A DNA stretch of 64,000 nt from NCBI GenBank assembly GCA_003129525.1, contig CP029329.1:4028001-4092000 (forward strand). The letters run 5' to 3'. Both the position numbers and the translations under genes were made by a program. Shown in pieces: positions 17,457-27,333 of the stretch. How positions within the stretch are numbered: position 1 is the first letter of the stretch; the number at the start of each line of letters is the position of its first letter. The notes beneath the pieces are model-generated. The model did no database searches, had not been told where the DNA came from, and saw nothing but the letters and a program-made list of their open reading frames with translations. Origin of the DNA: Clostridium beijerinckii. GTDB taxonomy: Bacteria; Bacillota; Clostridia; Clostridiales; Clostridiaceae.

Positions 17457-19052
17457 TTAACTTGGTAACTTTGTTACACATACTTTTCTATAAAGCAGCG
17501 CTGAAATACCTATCACTACAAAAGTAATTATTCCTGTAATTAAATTTCTATCTATTCCTGACAGGAATATTAAAATTCCAATAGGTATAATACCAAATAG
17601 CATTCCACCTAAAATTCCAATCATAGATGACATGCTTTGCTTGATTACAGTTACTTCAGATTCCCATGTGAAATTCGGTATTTTAAGGTTAATAAACATT
17701 CCCCATACAGAAGTAAAACACACATAAGCAAGTGGTGTGACAAATATCCATACAGTTGACATAATGTCTGTTTTCAAACAAATACTTATAAATAGAGAAC
17801 TTAGTAGAGATACAGGAAATAGAATACTTACGTTGACTGCCATTTTACTTATATATATATATGCAGCATCTAGTGGCACAGATTGTAGTATCCATAAGTT
17901 CTTCCCTTCTAGAGAAAGTGACACCGAAGTTGTACATGTCATTGCTAACATTCCAGAAATCACAAAAGGCATAAAGTTAATAATCATAGATTTCATATTT
18001 GATATTCCCATAAGCTGTTCTATTTTATCTATTCCTAGAATAAAGCATGCAATGGAACCTACTAGCAAAAGCACTGCTCCCATCCCTACATTGAGTACAT
18101 ATAGATAAGATGAGAAGAATCTTTTCATTTCTTTTCGATACAATGCCTTAAATGGAGATGATGCTTTTAAACTTTGTAATTTATAATCAGACTTAGTTTG
18201 ATGTGTTATAAGCCCAGTATTTATAGCTTTATATTTGATAGACACAAGTTTTACAAATATATAGTACCACACAACTGAAATTACCAAAAAAGCATGAAAT
18301 GCAACTATGTCATACTGGTAAACTGCTTTATCTATTATGCCTACCAATGGATATATCTGATTCATTTGTTTAGATAACATTGTACCTAACGATGTTAATT
18401 GATTAATATCTATTTGATTGGCGTTAATCGTTCCTGCATTCATGCCTATACCCATAATAACAATTACCAGGGAAAATGATAATACAATACTCACCATATT
18501 TGTATATTTAAATCTAGATGAAATTGCACTAATAACTGATCCAATAACTGCTGCTATTGTCATTGGCACGAGTGGTATTATAAATATAGCAATAATCCAC
18601 ATTCCATAAAATATAATTTGTGGATTGGTCCATAGACAATAGGCAATACCCATTGGAAGCATAATAACAATTGAAATAAGTGCATTCATTCCATACATCA
18701 ATAAAAATCGGCTTGTGATAACTGTAGTTATTTTAACTGGAAGTGCCATAAGCATATCGTAATCTTTGAAGGCAAATAATATTCCACTAGCTTTAAATAC
18801 AGTGAAGAATATGATGAGCAAACTTGTGATGGTAAAGGCATATGCTGGAATAATCCTAGCCAATCCTATTTTCCCAAACCCATATCCAATACCAAAGGAA
18901 TATACAGCCAACATAATCATAATCATAGTCATTGCTCCAGTGACTATGACAACTCCATTTTTCTTCTTTTTATCCTTATCATATTTCAAGGTGTTTAGTC
19001 CTGATTGGTTCAACAACTGCGCCTTTAAAAGAATCCAAGTGCTATTTTTCAT
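17457..19052 (-). CDS. ABC-2 type exporter permease subunit
   Basis: The 531-residue protein has about a dozen hydrophobic segments in two sets, with cytosolic loops such as Q-T-K-S-D-Y-K-L-Q-S-L-K-A-S-S-P-F-K-A-L-Y-R-K. The layout matches the large ABC exporter permeases of Firmicutes paired with a single ATPase. No substrate motif is seen. Its start overlaps the end of the ATPase gene by 11 bp, a sign of translational coupling. It could export a peptide, lipid or drug. Confidence 0.8.
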   Translation of the reverse strand: MKNSTWILLKAQLLNQSGLNTLKYDKDKKKKNGVVIVTGAMTMIMIMLAVYSFGIGYGFGKIGLARIIPAYAFTITSLLIIFFTVFKASGILFAFKDYDMLMALPVKITTVITSRFLLMYGMNALISIVIMLPMGIAYCLWTNPQIIFYGMWIIAIFIIPLVPMTIAAVIGSVISAISSRFKYTNMVSIVLSFSLVIVIMGIGMNAGTINANQIDINQLTSLGTMLSKQMNQIYPLVGIIDKAVYQYDIVAFHAFLVISVVWYYIFVKLVSIKYKAINTGLITHQTKSDYKLQSLKASSPFKALYRKEMKRFFSSYLYVLNVGMGAVLLLVGSIACFILGIDKIEQLMGISNMKSMIINFMPFVISGMLAMTCTTSVSLSLEGKNLWILQSVPLDAAYIYISKMAVNVSILFPVSLLSSLFISICLKTDIMSTVWIFVTPLAYVCFTSVWGMFINLKIPNFTWESEVTVIKQSMSSMIGILGGMLFGIIPIGILIFLSGIDRNLITGIITFVVIGISALLYRKVCVTKLPS

Positions 19053-19764
19053 TTTCTGCTACCTCCATAAACAGTGATTCCAAAGACTGATTTTTTATCA
19101 AAGTTTCTGTGTCTCCTTTTTCAATAAGCTTACCCTCTTTAATAATAGCAATTTTACTACAAAGTTTCTCTGCAACATCGAGTACATGAGTAGAGAAGAA
19201 AATAGCACTTCCTTCTTTGCACATTTCATGCATAATATTCTTCAACGTTAAAGATGCTTTCGGATCCAATCCTACAAATGGTTCATCAAGCAAGAATAGT
19301 TTTGGTTTATGAATTAAAGCAGAAATCAGAGCTACTTTCTGTTTCATTCCGTGAGAATAAGAAGAAATCAAATCTCCTAGTGCACTAGTAATCTCAAATA
19401 ATTCCCCATATTTTCCGATGCGTTCTTCTCTCTCTTCTTTTCCAACTTCAAAAATATCCCCGATAAAATTCAAGTATTGAATGCCTGTTAGATGCTCATA
19501 CAAATCAGGATTATCTGGTATATATGCGATTACTTTTTTACAATCTATTGGAGATTTTTGAACAGAATGTCCATCAACAAAAATTTGCCCTTCTTCAAAA
19601 TCGAGTATCCCTGCAATAGCTTTTATCATTGTACTCTTTCCAGCTCCATTGTGCCCGATAAATCCATAAATATCTCCAGATGAGACTGTAAGATTAAAAT
19701 TATCTACAGCTTTTTTCCCACCTTTGTATACCTTTGAAAAGTTTTTAATTTCTAATATAGCCAT
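19042..19764 (-). CDS. ABC transporter ATPase subunit
   Basis: Start at ATG 19764 (M-A-I-L-E-I-K) is preferred over ATG 19770, since AGGGGTG sits eight bases upstream of the former and only two from the latter. The 240-residue protein has Walker A G-H-N-G-A-G-K-S-T, a degenerate signature (Y-S-H-G-M-K-Q-K), Walker B L-F-L-L-D-E-P and the H-loop F-F-S-T-H. S-H-G-M instead of S-G-G is common in bacitracin/natA-like exporters. It partners with the overlapping permease. Confidence 0.9.
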   Translation of the reverse strand: MAILEIKNFSKVYKGGKKAVDNFNLTVSSGDIYGFIGHNGAGKSTMIKAIAGILDFEEGQIFVDGHSVQKSPIDCKKVIAYIPDNPDLYEHLTGIQYLNFIGDIFEVGKEEREERIGKYGELFEITSALGDLISSYSHGMKQKVALISALIHKPKLFLLDEPFVGLDPKASLTLKNIMHEMCKEGSAIFFSTHVLDVAEKLCSKIAIIKEGKLIEKGDTETLIKNQSLESLFMEVAENEK

Positions 19765-19793
19765 TATCATTTCACCCCTAATTTAAAAATACT

Positions 19794-20408
19794 CTACGTA
19801 TTGTAATCATTAACATCGAATTCATTGTTTTTATAATAATATTTACGATCTTCTTCTGTAATCTCACGAATAACCTTACATGGATTTCCTACTGCTACAA
19901 CATTATCTGGAATATCTTTGGTAACTATACTTCCTGCTCCAACAACAACATTATTTCCAATATGAACTCCAGGATTTACAACAACATTTCCACCAAGCCA
20001 AACATTATCTCCTATTGTTATACCAATGCCATATTCATATCCAGAATTTCGTGAATCAGGATGTATTGGATGTCCTGCTGTATACAGAGAAACATTTGGT
20101 GCAAATTGCACATTTTCACCTATGATTACCTTTCCAACATCTAATATTGTACAATTATAATTAGCGAAAAAGTTATTGCCCGCCTCAATATTTTTACCAT
20201 AATCACAGTGAAATGGCTGCTCTATAAAAACTTTATCACCAGTTTTTCCTAATATGTCTTTAATCAACTCTTCCATTTTATTTTTTTCATCTGGACGAAG
20301 TAAATTATAATTGTATATTTTTAATTTATTTTCTATTCTTTCTTCGTTGAGTCCATCTAACCAAGCTTTATATGGTAACCCTGATAACATTCTTTCTTTT
20401 TGATTCAT
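19794..20408 (-). CDS. Maltose/galactoside O-acetyltransferase-type hexapeptide transferase
   Basis: A 204-residue left-handed beta-helix protein of the LacA/Maa/NodL group. The N-terminal M-L-S-G-L-P-Y-K-A-W is typical of this group. The core shows A-N-Y-N-C-T-I-L-D, G-E-N-V-Q-F-A-P-N-V, the H-P-I-H loop with catalytic His, and hexapeptide turns ending V-V-G-A-G-S-I-V-T-K-D-I-P. It transfers acetyl from acetyl-CoA to a sugar hydroxyl. No sugar genes are adjacent, so the acceptor is unknown. Confidence 0.92.
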   Translation of the reverse strand: MNQKERMLSGLPYKAWLDGLNEERIENKLKIYNYNLLRPDEKNKMEELIKDILGKTGDKVFIEQPFHCDYGKNIEAGNNFFANYNCTILDVGKVIIGENVQFAPNVSLYTAGHPIHPDSRNSGYEYGIGITIGDNVWLGGNVVVNPGVHIGNNVVVGAGSIVTKDIPDNVVAVGNPCKVIREITEEDRKYYYKNNEFDVNDYNT

Positions 20409-20737
20409 CTCTCTAATCCCCTTTTCTTGAAAATATTAATACTTGACGTTAATATAAAACTGCTTAGCACCTTAACATCTAAAGTGTATTTGCTATTAGT
20501 TTCATCTTTCAAATTGCTTTCTTATATTATTATAATATTACATAATATCCGATAATAATATAAGAACAAGCTATATTTTTATACCAGAAATATATACCGA
20601 AGCAACTGTTGATTTATATTTTGAAGCATGTTTTATTCAACTGTAATTGATAATTAGTCATTTTATCATTATAATATTGTTCCATAATACTATTAATATA
20701 CTTGGTAAGAAATAAAAGTATTATGAAACAAAAAAAA

Positions 20738-20764
20738 TACCGTTATTCTTTTGAATAGTCGGTA
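20738..20764 (-). terminator. Terminator after the small zinc-ribbon gene
   Basis: On the minus strand TACCG...ATTC hairpin arms (20764-20738) are followed by eight T. It lies downstream of the gene at 20805-20993. Confidence 0.7.
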
Positions 20765-20804
20765 CTCTAACTAATTAGTATTTTAAATTATTTATTATAC
20801 TTTC

Positions 20805-20993
20805 TTAATACTCTATAGATATCTTTTCATTCTCACTTCGTACAAATGTACTACACTTATTGCACTGATAACTATTTGTTATAATTTTAAATCTTTCACC
20901 ATTATCATCTTTTTCTTCCTTTTCTGTCGTAGTTACTGTGCTACTTGTCAACTGATGACATTTAGGGCAATATTCATTAATAATATAATTCAC
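20805..20993 (-). CDS. Small zinc-ribbon-like protein
   Basis: The 62-residue product holds two knuckles, Y-C-P-K-C-H and Q-C-N-K-C-S, spaced about 35 residues apart, enough to form one four-cysteine zinc site. The middle is charged (T-E-K-E-E-K-D-D-N-G-E-R). The start is GTG 20993 with AGAGG only two bases upstream, a poor spacing, so the true start is uncertain. Role unknown. Confidence 0.55.
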   Translation of the reverse strand: MNYIINEYCPKCHQLTSSTVTTTEKEEKDDNGERFKIITNSYQCNKCSTFVRSENEKISIEY

Positions 20994-21154
20994 ATCCTCT
21001 TAATAATATATTTAATACTATTATAGCATGTTTTATAGATACAGTATTACAAATTGAATATAATAGATGTAATTAATCTATATATTATTTGAATTTGCTG
21101 ATAAATAATCAAAAATTTCAATATACCCTAAAGTCATAGGTCACAGTTTAAATT

Positions 21155-22789
21155 CTACTTCTCTCCTAATATGTCCTCAATTATGTTTTTTAAATTTTTA
21201 CTTTCTTCAAAATCTGGATCTAAGACTAGAGATTTTTCTGTATACTCAAGTGTTCTATCCCATTGTTGTAAATTGTAATAGCAAAGTGCAATTTCATAAT
21301 TGGTTTCAGGGCACTCACCATAAAATTCTAATGAAGATTCAAAAAATCTTAGAGCATCATTATCGTGGCCAAGATAACCTAATATTGAACCAAAATGATA
21401 TCCCAAATCTCCCTCTTCACCAATAGGAAAATAATATTCCCAAACTTTATTGATAACATCAATCAGTTCATCTTTGGGGAAGTTTTCTTCTGTTTCTATT
21501 CTTTCAAGTAATATGTTATAACATTCAAGAAGGGTTCTTGCATCCCAAACTGTAAACCTTATGAAGGTCAAAAGTTCTTTCGTAGTTAAAGACTTACTCA
21601 GTGGCATAATTGCTTTCTTTATAATATAGAAATCATCTGGTCCTATGGTTTCAATAACCTCATTATAAGCCATTGAAGTCTCTACAAAGTCATTATTATT
21701 TTTACTTAATAAAAACAGAGATACATTTACATTTTCGTGTTCATATATGCTATGTATGGCTTTTCCACCAAGCCCTTTAAAATATAACTCCATAGCATGG
21801 AAGTTGACTGTCATAGAAATACATCCATGTTTTGATAAAAATGGGTGATAGTTTTTAAACATAGATTCTTCATTTTTATAACCCTTATCAGCGGATATTA
21901 GGATTATGTCATCATTGAATAACTTTCTCAATCTGGAAATACACCTTAAGCCAATAATAGGCATGTAAAACGCTGTATCCTCTAAAGAATTTTTATAGTG
22001 TAGAAGAACATCATTAAAATTCTTATCTTCGTAATAATCATTTCCATCAATTTTTTTATCTGTATAATAATAATCCAAACCTGCTAAAATTGATTTATCC
22101 TCTGGATCAACCTCATCCTTTGGCTCAGTTACTGTAATAAGACCTTCAAAAAGTTCTCCGCCTTTAACATAAAAAGTATCTTGAGGAAGACTGTCAAAGG
22201 TATAATTGGCAAATAAAATCAAAGGATTTTTCAGTTTACCACTTGATAAAACTTCACCACTATGTCTTAACCTAACCTCATCATCTTTAGAAATGTCAAA
22301 GGTTGCACAGTCAAGCACTCCAGATTCAAAATAAGGCTTTAAAAAACTGTGGTTTTGCCAATATTCAATATTCCTTTCGGCAAAATCTGTTACTATGTAT
22401 TTAAATTTTAGACCTTTTAGTGAAGAATTTTCAATTAGATGTAAAAATCTTTTTAGAAAAGTATAGGTAAATCGCCCTACTCCTGCTGCAAGCTCCATTA
22501 TGTAGATGACTGTATCTTTATCTATATCCTCCCTTGCAACATAATCTCGTAGGTATCCAAAGACAGTTTTAGCATATTGGTTTGCAATATAAGGATTTGT
22601 TGTTATATATTGAGGTACAATTCCTTTAATCCACGCCTCTGGCCCCTGATTTGAAAAGAACTCTGTTTGTAATTCCCATAACATCGACTGTGATAATGGC
22701 TTTTCAGCCTCAACTATAACTCCAGGATTCTCCTTTTCTTTTGACTTAGTAACCCTAGTAATATTATATTTCTTATTCTTTTCCGACAA
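21155..22789 (-). CDS. SAM-dependent methyltransferase-like protein with C-terminal TPR
   Basis: The 544-residue protein has a Rossmann motif I M-E-L-A-A-G-V-G-R-F at about residue 100 and a later acidic strand (Y-I-V-T-D-F), typical of class I SAM methyltransferases. From about residue 460 two TPR-like repeats appear (L-G-Y-L-G-H-D-N-D-A-L-R-F-F-E-S-S and Y-N-L-Q-Q-W-D-R-T-L-E-Y-T-E-K-S). Similar large proteins with unknown substrate occur in bacteria. There are no neighbours to hint at a target; the TPR part suggests a protein partner. Confidence 0.7.
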   Translation of the reverse strand: MSEKNKKYNITRVTKSKEKENPGVIVEAEKPLSQSMLWELQTEFFSNQGPEAWIKGIVPQYITTNPYIANQYAKTVFGYLRDYVAREDIDKDTVIYIMELAAGVGRFTYTFLKRFLHLIENSSLKGLKFKYIVTDFAERNIEYWQNHSFLKPYFESGVLDCATFDISKDDEVRLRHSGEVLSSGKLKNPLILFANYTFDSLPQDTFYVKGGELFEGLITVTEPKDEVDPEDKSILAGLDYYYTDKKIDGNDYYEDKNFNDVLLHYKNSLEDTAFYMPIIGLRCISRLRKLFNDDIILISADKGYKNEESMFKNYHPFLSKHGCISMTVNFHAMELYFKGLGGKAIHSIYEHENVNVSLFLLSKNNNDFVETSMAYNEVIETIGPDDFYIIKKAIMPLSKSLTTKELLTFIRFTVWDARTLLECYNILLERIETEENFPKDELIDVINKVWEYYFPIGEEGDLGYHFGSILGYLGHDNDALRFFESSLEFYGECPETNYEIALCYYNLQQWDRTLEYTEKSLVLDPDFEESKNLKNIIEDILGEK

Positions 22790-22821
22790 AATAATTCCTC
22801 CCTAAATATAAAGTGAAACTT

Positions 22822-22935
22822 TTCAGTTGGAGTTTTATACTCCAACTGAATTTAGTTGAACTGATCCAGGAGCGTGCAGCCGTTACCTCTGACTTGAATA
22901 AGAAGGAGTCTTACGGATGCTAGCTATCGGATAAA
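22822..22935. repeat. Structured GC-rich intergenic element (possible mobile or ncRNA element)
   Basis: TTCAGTTGGAGT (22822-22833) and ACTCCAACTGAA (22839-22850) form a perfect 12-bp hairpin. A stretch to about 22935 follows that is clearly richer in G and C than its surroundings. It can fold with nested pairs: CCGT/ACGG outside GACT/AGTC, flanked by GC/GC. No ORF of note is present. The rest of the 480-bp gap (22936-23182) shows nothing clear. Confidence 0.5.
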
Positions 22936-23182
22936 AATCAATTTCAGCAAAAATATTCTCAATAAAATGATTATACTATTGTCATTGAATTATGTATAGG
23001 TAGTTAAAATGCTAGAGTAGAACTTTAATCAACTACAGTCATCAAGTTTTTCTTAATTACTTTTTTCTATTTCCAACTCTCTACTTAAATAATATCCGAA
23101 AATTTATCTTGGTCAAAACCTAGAAGAAAGTCTGTAGTAACATTATAATATTACAAATCAATGTGAATTCCTCGGTTTTATA

Positions 23183-23238
23183 GAAAATGAGCTGTCACAA
23201 AACTAACTATGTTAGTTTTGCAACAGCCCTTTCATTTT
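23183..23238 (-). terminator. Terminator of the CAP-domain gene
   Basis: A long interrupted stem pairs GAAAATGAGCTGT and ACAAAACTAAC with GTTAGTTTTG, ACAGC and TTCATTTT. The loop is TAT. It lies 34 bp after the stop of the secreted CAP protein. Confidence 0.8.
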
Positions 23239-23271
23239 ATAATTCTTTAATTCGTATTTTACTTCATATTC

Positions 23272-24288
23272 CTAGTTTGAAAATTCTTGTGTTCCCATAA
23301 TTTTACCATTTCCTTGAACAACTCCTATACCAACCTTAGTATATGAAGAGTTCATCATGTTTGCTCTATGACCTGATGAATTCCACCATTGGGTAAATAA
23401 TTCATTTGCATCATAAGTATTATATGCTATATTTTCCCCAGCTGTAGTATATTTGTACCCTACTGCTTGTAACCAATCTGTATATTTAGTTCCTTGTGGA
23501 GTTGCATGATCAAAGTAGTTATATTGAATCATATGGTCACTCTTATATCTTGCTACTTGTACCAAAGTGTTATCCATAGTTAACGGCTTTAAACCTGATT
23601 CTACTCTTTTTGCGTTCATTAATTCAAGAATTTTATTTTCAGCGGTAGCTTGTACATTAATAGAATATGTTGTTGGTAATTTAGGTAATCCCTGTACATC
23701 CACTGTAGTTACATTTGAAGAAGTAGTAGTGTTTCCTGCACTTGTACTAGTAGTTGTTCCTGTATTAGTTGTGCTTCCTGTGCTTGTACTAGTAGTAGTT
23801 CCTATATTAGTTGTACTTCCCGTGCTTGTACTAGTAGTCGTTCCTGTATTGGTTGTTCCTTTATTAATATTTGAATTACTTACTGTAGAATTTTTATTAT
23901 TATCTTTTACTACTTTATTGTTTGAATCAAATACTTTATCAACTACTGGAACTTTAGTTCCTACTACTTGTCCATTTGAAGAGCATGTATATGTTTTATT
24001 ATTTACACTAACCTTTCCTGTCTCCATTACACCAGCTGTGTTTAGACAATAAGTTTTACCATTAACTTTAATAACCCCTGTTTGTATTGCTCCTGTGTTA
24101 TCGCAGTAATACCATTTGCCATTGTCTTGAATCCAACCTGCCTTTAATGTTCCATTTGTGATTAAATTGTAATAATTGTTATCTATTGACTTAGTAGTTG
24201 CTGCAGATACTCCTAACGGTGTTAAACTAGTCATTGTTGTTGCTACAACAACCGCCATCACTATCTTTTTTAAAAAAGCCTTCTTCAT
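23272..24288 (-). CDS. Secreted CAP-domain (SCP-like) protein with wall-binding repeats
   Basis: The 338-residue precursor has a signal peptide (K-K-A-F-L-K-K-I-V-M then a hydrophobic run, A-A cleavage near 29). Two to three choline/glucan-binding-type repeats follow (G-W-I-Q-D-N-G-K-W-Y-Y, G-V-I-K-V-N-G-K-T-Y), then a Thr/Ser/Gly linker of 14-residue repeats. A C-terminal CAP domain has L-M-N-A-K-R, F-D-H-A-T, G-E-N-I-A-Y and H-R-A-N-M-M. CAP proteins of this type are secreted in sporulating Firmicutes; function is poorly known. The repeats should bind the cell wall. Confidence 0.9.
   Translation of the reverse strand: MKKAFLKKIVMAVVVATTMTSLTPLGVSAATTKSIDNNYYNLITNGTLKAGWIQDNGKWYYCDNTGAIQTGVIKVNGKTYCLNTAGVMETGKVSVNNKTYTCSSNGQVVGTKVPVVDKVFDSNNKVVKDNNKNSTVSNSNINKGTTNTGTTTSTSTGSTTNIGTTTSTSTGSTTNTGTTTSTSAGNTTTSSNVTTVDVQGLPKLPTTYSINVQATAENKILELMNAKRVESGLKPLTMDNTLVQVARYKSDHMIQYNYFDHATPQGTKYTDWLQAVGYKYTTAGENIAYNTYDANELFTQWWNSSGHRANMMNSSYTKVGIGVVQGNGKIMGTQEFSN
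23741..23856 (-). repeat. 42-bp tandem repeat coding the Thr/Ser linker
   Basis: CTTGTACTAG recurs at 23741, 23783 and 23825, exactly 42 bp apart, encoding 14-residue units of the pattern G-T-T-T-S-T-S-T-G-S-T-T-N. The copies differ by few bases, so length may vary between strains by slippage. Confidence 0.85.
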
Positions 24289-24773
24289 TAGTTTTTCTCC
24301 TTTGTTTGTTTTATTTGGTTCCTTGATATCTTATATATTAATTTTTCGAAATCGTTTTTAGTGTTATTGTTTTCAAGGAAGTCCATGTATATATACTAAC
24401 ACGTTTTCGACATTATTCAACATCATAATCAGTGCCGTAATTCCCTCAAAAGATATTAACTGCAATAAGCTTAACTATGCTCTCGTTTCTTCCCTTATAC
24501 TCTCTAATATCCTTCTAGCCCTTGCAACGCAAAGGGTATACCCCTCTTTTTTATTTTTTATTTTTATATATTTATATTTAAAATATATAAAAAGTAATAG
24601 CTTATTTTTACAAAAATACAACTTCGAAGATATGTTTTTGTAATAATATTCTTCAAAAATAATTTTGTCACTACTTACGCCTATATAAAAAGACATTCCT
24701 TGTTATACTGTTTTTTCTTTCTATTTGCTTCTATCGACTCTTTCAAAAGCGATGCATTTATAGGTATTTATTA

Positions 24774-24782
24774 TGTTATAAT
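24774..24782 (+). promoter_or_regulatory. Extended -10 promoter of the Ser/Thr kinase gene
   Basis: TG-T-TATAAT (24774-24782) is an extended -10 about 33 bp ahead of the kinase ATG; no good -35 is seen at 17 bp. A GGAGGA ribosome site precedes ATG 24816. Confidence 0.55.
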
Positions 24783-24815
24783 ACATGTATTACTATTTTA
24801 CATTGGAGGACAGAC

Positions 24816-26324
24816 ATGATAGGGACATTACTTTTAAACAGATATGAATTATTAGAAAAAATTGGTGAAGGTGGCATGGGAATTGTTTATAAAGCAAGAT
24901 GCACTTTATTAAATAGATTTGTAGCTGTAAAAATATTAAAATCAGAGTTAAATGATTGTGAAGATTTTATTACTAGATTTAAAAGAGAAGCTAATTCTAT
25001 TGCAAGCTTGTCACATCCAAACATAGTTAATGTTTATGATGTTGGTTCCGAGAACAGTATTAATTTTATAGTTATGGAATACATTAATGGAAAAACATTA
25101 AAGCAAATTATACAAAAAAATGTTAGACTTAGCCCTTTCAAGGCTTTAGATATAGCTTTTCAAATAGCTAAAGCACTTGAGTGTGCTCATAAAAATAATA
25201 TAATTCATCGAGATATAAAACCAGATAATATTTTGATTACAGAAGATAATATAGTTAAATTAACAGATTTCGGAATCGCTAAAGTAACAGATTCAATAAC
25301 CATAACCAATCCTAATAACATTGTAGGTTCTGTACATTATTTTTCTCCAGAGCAAGCTAAAGGAAAGTTTGTGGATTGTAGAACAGACATATACTCCTTA
25401 GGCATTGTTATGTATCAAATGGTGACTGGACAAGTCCCTTATAATGCAGAAATTCCTATTTCTGTAGCTGTAATGCATATTCAAGAACCTGTTATTCCAC
25501 CCAAAGAAGTTATTGAAGGTATACCTGAAAATATTAATACAGTAATTTTAAAGGCATTAGAGAAAGAACCTATTAATAGATTTCAAACTGCTAAGGAACT
25601 TGCTGATATATTAAATGCAATCAAAGAGAATTCTGATTTAGAAGTGAACTTTAATAATGGGTCAATGGATGCTACAGTTCTAATGGACCTAGATACAACA
25701 ATTCTAACGGATCCAACTACTGTATTGTCTGATGCAAAAATTGATTCCACAGTTCTTATGACTCAAGTCATGAGTCCAGAAACGTCAATAATAGAAAAAG
25801 ATAAAAAAAGACTATCAAGAAATAATGGTACTAGTAAAAATAAAAAGATAATACTAACTGCTGGATTAATTATTTTAACTATAATTATTTGTATTTTAGG
25901 AAAATATCTTTCTAAAGAACCTTCTACAGATACAAAAGCAGCAACTACAGAAACTGTTGTTCCAGAAATGAGTGTAAACTTACCAGAAGATGAAAAAAAA
26001 CTTGTGCCTTCACTTATTGGAAACTCCCAAGATATTGCTGAGAGCAGTATAATTAATAATGGATTTTTGCTTGGCAATATCACAAAGGAATATAGTGAGG
26101 TTGTCCCTAAGGGCTTAATTATTAGTCAATCGCCTGCAAGTAATACCTACTATGAAAAAAATAAGAAAATCGACTTAGTTATAAGTGAAGGACAAAAGAT
26201 AACTCAAGTTGTACCACAAATAAGCGAAAACAAAAAAATTAATGAAAAGGCTAATGATAAAGCTAATGAAAAGGCTAATGAAAAATCTAATAATAAAGAA
26301 AAAAAGGTGAAAAACAATAAATAA
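24816..26324 (+). CDS. PknB/PrkC-type Ser/Thr protein kinase with one PASTA domain
   Basis: The 502-residue protein has a Hanks-type kinase domain (about residues 10-270): G-E-G-G-M-G-I-V-Y, V-K lysine, H-R-D-I-K-P-D-N catalytic loop and D-F-G-I-A-K. A juxtamembrane linker, a transmembrane helix (about 345-365) and one extracellular PASTA repeat (about 393-460) follow. The tail is a K-A-N-D/E-K repeat. PASTA kinases sense muropeptides or lipid II. Most clostridial PrkC have three or more PASTA repeats and sit next to prpC and cpgA; here there is one PASTA and no phosphatase neighbour, so this is probably an accessory paralogue. Confidence 0.92.
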   Translation: MIGTLLLNRYELLEKIGEGGMGIVYKARCTLLNRFVAVKILKSELNDCEDFITRFKREANSIASLSHPNIVNVYDVGSENSINFIVMEYINGKTLKQIIQKNVRLSPFKALDIAFQIAKALECAHKNNIIHRDIKPDNILITEDNIVKLTDFGIAKVTDSITITNPNNIVGSVHYFSPEQAKGKFVDCRTDIYSLGIVMYQMVTGQVPYNAEIPISVAVMHIQEPVIPPKEVIEGIPENINTVILKALEKEPINRFQTAKELADILNAIKENSDLEVNFNNGSMDATVLMDLDTTILTDPTTVLSDAKIDSTVLMTQVMSPETSIIEKDKKRLSRNNGTSKNKKIILTAGLIILTIIICILGKYLSKEPSTDTKAATTETVVPEMSVNLPEDEKKLVPSLIGNSQDIAESSIINNGFLLGNITKEYSEVVPKGLIISQSPASNTYYEKNKKIDLVISEGQKITQVVPQISENKKINEKANDKANEKANEKSNNKEKKVKNNK

Positions 26325-26570
26325 TCCAATAGGAAAAAGTTGTGACATTTATAATAGATTGTTTATGAGTGTTACCGCATCACCTTTTTCAATGGTATAA
26401 ACTAATTTGTTATTGCTTCTAAGGTTTAATTAGTATGTTCCCATCTATACAATTAATATTGTTAATATATATGTTGCAAAAAATAATCTACATCAATTAG
26501 GTAACAGTATCTTAATTTGCTTAAAAATAAAAACTACAACTTATATATAATTATTTTCTAACAAAAATAA

Positions 26571-26597
26571 AGGATACAGGATTAACTCCTATATCCT
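26571..26597 (-). terminator. Terminator of the YmaF-like gene
   Basis: AGGATACAGGA pairs with TCCTATATCCT (one G-T pair) and, on the minus strand, is followed by T-rich sequence. The 310 bp between the kinase stop and the YmaF-like gene otherwise show nothing clear. Confidence 0.7.
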
Positions 26598-26634
26598 AAA
26601 AATCACCTTTTAAAAAAACAATTTCTAAGCTTTT

Positions 26635-27045
26635 TTAACATTTCCTATCTTCTGGAACATTTGAAGGCGCTTGAATTAGAGTAGTGAAAAAATAATCGTG
26701 ATCATGATTATTTTCATCTGCAACATCTGTTGTGCCTTTTAGTAAATGAATGTGTTTTCCATCGGGAAGATAAAGAGCTGGACCAGTAGTATCACAAATC
26801 TTATGAAAATGATCATCAAAAGTATCTGTAAACACGGCTATATTATGAACATGAGATTTACCCCGAACAATTGGAGGACCAGTCACACCGGCAATACGAT
26901 GATTGTGTTCTACGCCTTCACAATCTTCTTCATAGTCTGTACTTGATAAAAATTCATGATTATGATTTATTACTCTATAAGAATTTTCTCTACATTGATT
27001 ATTTTCATTAGAATGACGACAATGGTTATTATTATTGTATCCCAT
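26635..27045 (-). CDS. YmaF-family His-rich protein
   Basis: The 136-residue protein is full of H-x-H pairs: N-H-N-H-E-F, E-H-N-H-R-I, S-H-V-H-N-I, D-H-F-H-K-I, K-H-I-H-L-L and H-D-H-D-Y-F, with the family phrase G-V-T-G-P-P-I. This is the pattern of the YmaF family of Bacillus and Clostridium, possibly metal-binding or spore-associated; the function is not established. Start ATG 27045 follows GAGGA. Confidence 0.85.
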   Translation of the reverse strand: MGYNNNNHCRHSNENNQCRENSYRVINHNHEFLSSTDYEEDCEGVEHNHRIAGVTGPPIVRGKSHVHNIAVFTDTFDDHFHKICDTTGPALYLPDGKHIHLLKGTTDVADENNHDHDYFFTTLIQAPSNVPEDRKC

Positions 27046-27333
27046 TGAAATTTCCTCCTCAGTTATTTAAGATACTATATAATATGTTAATTTACATTTT
27101 TGTGTTAATGAGAAAAAAATATACAAACATATACCGACTAACTAACTAAAATACACATTTCATAGACATAAAAATATTAAATATTTCTTAATCCAATCAT
27201 ATTTCAAAATGCCTTGGATAAACCTTTTATTTAGCTATCTAATTCATTAATATGAAATAATAGATTCAATATAAGGCACAATGAAAAAAATCTAGCAACT
27301 TTATTAGAGCTGCTAGATTTAATTCCTATATCA

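Noticed and set aside
22860..22935. Known riboswitch or group I/II intron in the GC-rich element
   Set aside because: None of the conserved core strings of common riboswitches or introns could be matched; kept as unclassified structure.
24475..24696. 73-codon minus-strand frame
   Set aside because: Lys/Tyr/Ile-rich sequence without domain pattern, ribosome site directly abutting the ATG, and located in an AT-rich gap; more likely chance.
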